NCBI GenBank assembly: GCA_041725895.1
Contig: JBGRQA010000026.1
Span: 25,034-89,033, forward strand
DNA: 64,000 nucleotides
DNA from: JBGRQA01 sp041725895
GTDB taxonomy: Bacteria; Bacteroidota; Bacteroidia; Bacteroidales; Marinifilaceae
Direction: 5' to 3'
Shown piece by piece: positions 61,089 through 64,000 of this stretch. Below the pieces are notes generated by a model. That model searched no databases and had not been told where the DNA came from. It saw only the letters and a list, made by a program, of their open reading frames with translations. Numbering within the stretch: the first letter of the stretch is position 1; every line of letters starts with the position of its first letter. A program made the position numbers and the translations under genes.

Positions 61089-62498
61089 TTGATGAAGAAC
61101 ACCTATTTTAATCTTGTAGAGCAAAGCTACTATTTCCCCCAGGAGGGATTTGATTTGCGTGATAGGTACCTAACTTTTCATGGGATATCTATAAAATACC
61201 TGATTGAAAAATACGGCACGCCATTTAATTTGATCTATCTTCCCAAGATTGGGGATCAGATTAAGAAGGCGCGCAATTTGTTCAACAGGGCGATCCGGAA
61301 CAACAGCTACTCCGGAGCCTATAATTTCTGTTATTGCACCAAGTGCAACCATTTTCACCATGTGATAAGTGAGGCGTTAAAGCACAATGTGAATCTTGAA
61401 ACCTCTTCGTCCTTTGATATCGATCTGATTCTTTACCTGTACAAGCAGGGGAAAATTGATACCGATAGAGTTATTGTGCACAATGGTTACAAGACAGATG
61501 ATTACATTCGGAAGATTTTGATGCTTCAGGAGGCTGGTTTTTCCAATTCCATTGTAATTCTTGACAGTGCTAAAGAGCTATCCCGCTTACTGAATCTGGC
61601 AGGGAAGCGAAAGGTGAAAATTGGATTGCGGATGGCCATAAACGAGGAGTCTCAATCCTCCTATTACACTTCCCGTTTGGGCATTCCCCATAACGAAATG
61701 TTGGAGTTTTTTAATGAACACATTAAAGAAAATGAGAACGTGGAATTGAAGATGTTCCATTTCTTTGTGGATTCAGGAATTAAAGATAGTCTCTACTACT
61801 GGGGAGAATTTCAGAAGGCCCTGAAGTTATACATCGAACTCAAAAAGCAATGCCAATCGCTTGAAGCATTGAATCTGGGCGGAGGGTTTCCCATTCGGAA
61901 TCACCTGGGTTTTGATTACAATTATGAGTACATCATCAATGAGATTGTAAAGAACATCAAGGAGGCATGCGTGAACGAAGGTGTTAACGAGCCGGACATT
62001 TTTACGGAGTTTGGGAAATATACAGTTGGAGAGAGTAGTGCGATTATTTTCGAAGTGTTGGAACAGAAGCAACAGAACGATACGGAATTGTGGTACATTA
62101 TCAATAACAGCCTGATGAACACCATTCCCGATGCCTGGTCCATTCATGAAAAATTCATTCTGTTGCCGGTGAACAAATGGGACAATGAATATACCCGGGT
62201 GAATATTGGAGGAATTAGCTGCGATCATTCCGATTATTACAATTCAGAGGATCTGAACCAGGAGGTACTGCTCCCAAGATTTAGGGAGGAAGATAAGGAG
62301 CCCATGTACCTTGGATTTTTCCATACCGGGGCTTATCAGGATTCCATAAGTGGTTACGGGGGAATTAAGCATTGTTTGATTCCATCACCAAAACATGTGA
62401 TTATTGACAGGGACGAGAAGGGCAACTTTGTGGATTACATCTATCGCCATGAGCAATCCGTTTCTGAAATGTTTAATATTTTAGGCTATACGGAGTGA
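61089..62498 (+). CDS. speA: Arginine decarboxylase (biosynthetic, fold III PLP enzyme)
   Basis: 469 residues. The alanine-racemase-fold decarboxylase shows the PLP-lysine region FCYCTKCNHFHHVI, NVNLETSSSFDIDLILYLY, VHNGYKTDDYI, KIGLRMAINEE, LNLGGGFPI (PLP phosphate) and FTEFGKYTVGESSAII. C-terminal FFHTGAYQDSISGYGG closes the active site in related enzymes. It converts arginine to agmatine. It is shorter than the 630-residue E. coli SpeA but of the size seen in many Bacteroidota. Its stop overlaps the agmatinase start by 4 bases (GTGA), so the two are coupled. Confidence 0.9.
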   Translation: MMKNTYFNLVEQSYYFPQEGFDLRDRYLTFHGISIKYLIEKYGTPFNLIYLPKIGDQIKKARNLFNRAIRNNSYSGAYNFCYCTKCNHFHHVISEALKHNVNLETSSSFDIDLILYLYKQGKIDTDRVIVHNGYKTDDYIRKILMLQEAGFSNSIVILDSAKELSRLLNLAGKRKVKIGLRMAINEESQSSYYTSRLGIPHNEMLEFFNEHIKENENVELKMFHFFVDSGIKDSLYYWGEFQKALKLYIELKKQCQSLEALNLGGGFPIRNHLGFDYNYEYIINEIVKNIKEACVNEGVNEPDIFTEFGKYTVGESSAIIFEVLEQKQQNDTELWYIINNSLMNTIPDAWSIHEKFILLPVNKWDNEYTRVNIGGISCDHSDYYNSEDLNQEVLLPRFREEDKEPMYLGFFHTGAYQDSISGYGGIKHCLIPSPKHVIIDRDEKGNFVDYIYRHEQSVSEMFNILGYTE

Positions 62499-63349
62499 GA
62501 AACTTTGCAGGAATAGAAGACGATTATACCCGGTTCGATACCTCAAAAGTTGTACTACAGTCTATCCCATACGATGGAACGAGTACCTGGGGAAAGGGAG
62601 CCGACAATGGTTTTGATGCTTTTCTGGAAGCTGCCGAAAATATGGAGCTTTACGATATCGAAACGGATTCGGAAGTGTACCGCAATGGGGTTCATATTTT
62701 ACCGGCCATTGAGGAGAATGCTTCTCCGGAGTCGGTGTTTCAGGCGGTTTACAGGAGTACCAAAGAGTTGTTGAAACACGATAAGTTCTATACTTTTCTG
62801 GGAGGGGAACACTCCATCAGTATCGGAATCATCAAGGCCCTGTATGAGAAGCACCCTGATATTACCATTCTTCAGCTGGATGCGCATGCCGATTTGCGTT
62901 CCAGTTATATGGGGACACCCTACAATCATGCTTGTGCGGTGCACGATGCCAGCCGAAATGCCAACTTGGTGCAGGTAGGTATTCGAAGTATGGACAGCAG
63001 CGAAAAGCAGTTCCTGAATCGGGAGAAGTGCTTTTTTGCCGAAGAGATGTATGGTAATTTGGAATGGGTGGAACAATCCTTAAGCCAGATGACCGATAGG
63101 GTATACATTACGCTGGATTTGGATGTTTTTGATCCTTCCATAATGCCGGCCACGGGAACTCCGGAACCGGGTGGACTGGATTGGAACACCACCATTCAAT
63201 ATCTGAAAAGGGTATTTGTTGAGAAAAATGTTATTGGTTTTGATATAGTTGAACTAGCGCCTATTGATAATTTGAAGGCCCCTCAGTTTCTGGTTTCGAA
63301 ACTCTATTATAAAATGTTAAGTTACAAATATAAATACGATGGAAAATAA
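62495..63349 (+). CDS. speB: Agmatinase (SpeB)
   Basis: 284 residues, starting at GTG 62495, which overlaps the speA stop. Arginase/ureohydrolase fold with Mn ligands in GGEHSISIGI (His), LDAHADLRSSYMG (Asp-x-His-x-Asp), YNHACAVHDAS and TLDLDVFDPSIMPATGTPEPGG (Asp-x-Asp). It hydrolyses agmatine to putrescine and urea. The DHS-like gene begins 11 bases before its stop, so the three genes form a translationally coupled polyamine unit. Confidence 0.94.
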   Translation: MRNFAGIEDDYTRFDTSKVVLQSIPYDGTSTWGKGADNGFDAFLEAAENMELYDIETDSEVYRNGVHILPAIEENASPESVFQAVYRSTKELLKHDKFYTFLGGEHSISIGIIKALYEKHPDITILQLDAHADLRSSYMGTPYNHACAVHDASRNANLVQVGIRSMDSSEKQFLNREKCFFAEEMYGNLEWVEQSLSQMTDRVYITLDLDVFDPSIMPATGTPEPGGLDWNTTIQYLKRVFVEKNVIGFDIVELAPIDNLKAPQFLVSKLYYKMLSYKYKYDGK

Positions 63350-64000
63350 AGGAGCCATTGGCAAATTCATATTAGAGCATTACAAGCATTTTAATTCCGC
63401 TACTTTGGTGGATGCTGCCCAAGCTTACGAGAATCACCTGGCTGATGATAAGAAGATGATGATTACCTTGGCAGGTGCAATGAGTACCGCTGAACTTGGA
63501 AAATCTTTGGCCGAAATGATTCGCCAGGATAAGGTCCAGATTATTACTTGTACCGGTGCCAACTTGGAGGAGGATATCATGAACCTGGTGGCTCATTCTC
63601 ATTACAAAAGAGTACCTCACTACCGTGATTTAACACCTCAGCAGGAATGGGATCTACTGGAGCAGGGATTGAATCGTGTAACCGATACTTGTATTCCCGA
63701 AGAGGAGGCTTTCCGACGATTGCAGGGACATATTCACGACATCTGGAAGGATGCCGAGGCCAAAGGAGAGCGGTACTTCCCTCACGAGTATATGTATAAG
63801 ATGCTCTTGTCCGGAGTATTGGAGCAGTACTACGAGATCGATCCGAAAAACAGTTGGATGCTGGCGGCTGCAGAAAAGAACCTGCCCATTGTGGTTCCGG
63901 GTTGGGAAGATTCCACCATGGGGAATATTTTCGCATCCTACTGTATCAAGGGGGAGCTAAAGCCATCAACCATGAAATCAGGAATTGAATACATGACCTG
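63339..64000 (+). CDS. Deoxyhypusine-synthase-like protein (partial, runs off the window)
   Basis: At least 220 residues from the ATG at 63339; the reading frame is open to the end of the window. It matches bacterial DHS-like proteins: MMITLAGAMSTAELGKSLAEMI, IITCTGANLEEDIMNLVAHSHY, YFPHEYMYKMLLSG and IVVPGWEDSTMGNIFAS. DHS transfers the aminobutyl group of spermidine to eIF5A in eukaryotes and archaea. Bacteria normally lack eIF5A, so the bacterial protein more likely makes homospermidine or a related polyamine from putrescine. The catalytic Lys near the C-terminus lies beyond the window. Its overlap with speB supports a role after putrescine. Confidence 0.88.
   Translation, partial: MENKGAIGKFILEHYKHFNSATLVDAAQAYENHLADDKKMMITLAGAMSTAELGKSLAEMIRQDKVQIITCTGANLEEDIMNLVAHSHYKRVPHYRDLTPQQEWDLLEQGLNRVTDTCIPEEEAFRRLQGHIHDIWKDAEAKGERYFPHEYMYKMLLSGVLEQYYEIDPKNSWMLAAAEKNLPIVVPGWEDSTMGNIFASYCIKGELKPSTMKSGIEYMT

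Overview
The window looks like a chromosomal segment of a Bacteroidota bacterium, most likely a marine or sediment-type member of the Bacteroidales/Marinilabiliales. Reasons: a DUF5686-type CarboxypepD_reg outer-membrane protein, a DUF5777-type barrel, a LytTR regulator, a DUF2975/Xre pair, starts mostly without Shine-Dalgarno sequences, and several TTG-N18-21-TAnnTTTG promoters typical of this phylum. No rRNA, tRNA, CRISPR array, transposase or phage gene was found. The genus cannot be fixed from the sequence alone.

Layout: (1) 0.4-4.4 kb: a small coiled-coil protein, a large outer-membrane protein and a ferredoxin-nitroreductase. (2) 4.5-11.6 kb: a complete trpEGDCFBA operon preceded by a promoter, a leader peptide with three Trp codons in a row and a strong terminator, i.e. 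a transcription attenuator; the gaps between its genes carry small palindromic repeats. (3) 11.6-18.2 kb: gene-poor, with a possible small RNA, two islands of hairpin repeats (one a duplicated ~240-bp array), a DUF2975/Xre pair, an unknown protein, a secreted M20 amidohydrolase and a YebC-family regulator. (4) 18.3-39.1 kb: about 21 kb of co-directional acyl-CoA genes. The first half is a butyrate-type beta-oxidation set (crotonase, 3-hydroxyacyl-CoA dehydrogenase, thiolase, acyl-CoA dehydrogenase, EtfBA and a split membrane ETF:quinone oxidoreductase). Then come fused isobutyryl-CoA mutase IcmF, a biotin-dependent acyl-CoA carboxylase operon resembling liu/atu (carboxylase beta, hydratase, carboxylase alpha, AtuA-like protein, acyl-CoA dehydrogenase), and butyrate kinase. 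Together they can link branched-chain and straight C4/C5 acyl-CoA pools, pass electrons to quinone and perhaps make ATP by substrate-level phosphorylation.

(5) 39.4-45.8 kb: a c-type cytochrome region with a hexaheme lipoprotein, a b-type cytochrome, a heptaheme protein, two monoheme proteins and a beta-barrel protein, bordered by a Crp/Fnr regulator with an FNR-like cysteine set. This may be an electron conduit across the envelope. (6) 45.8-50.8 kb: an AlaX-like editing protein, then a four-gene cassette (adenylation enzyme, carrier protein, MBOAT acyltransferase, SGNH/DltD-like protein) laid out like a Gram-positive dlt operon. (7) 50.8-57.7 kb: CobW GTPase, nitroreductase, orphan LytTR regulator, MFS transporter, a helical protein, a SEC-C (YchJ-type) protein, a coiled-coil protein and an ACT-domain protein. 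(8) 58-64 kb: dapA, a dicarboxylate symporter with an unusual insertion, and a polyamine operon (arginine decarboxylase, agmatinase, deoxyhypusine-synthase-like protein) that runs off the window end.
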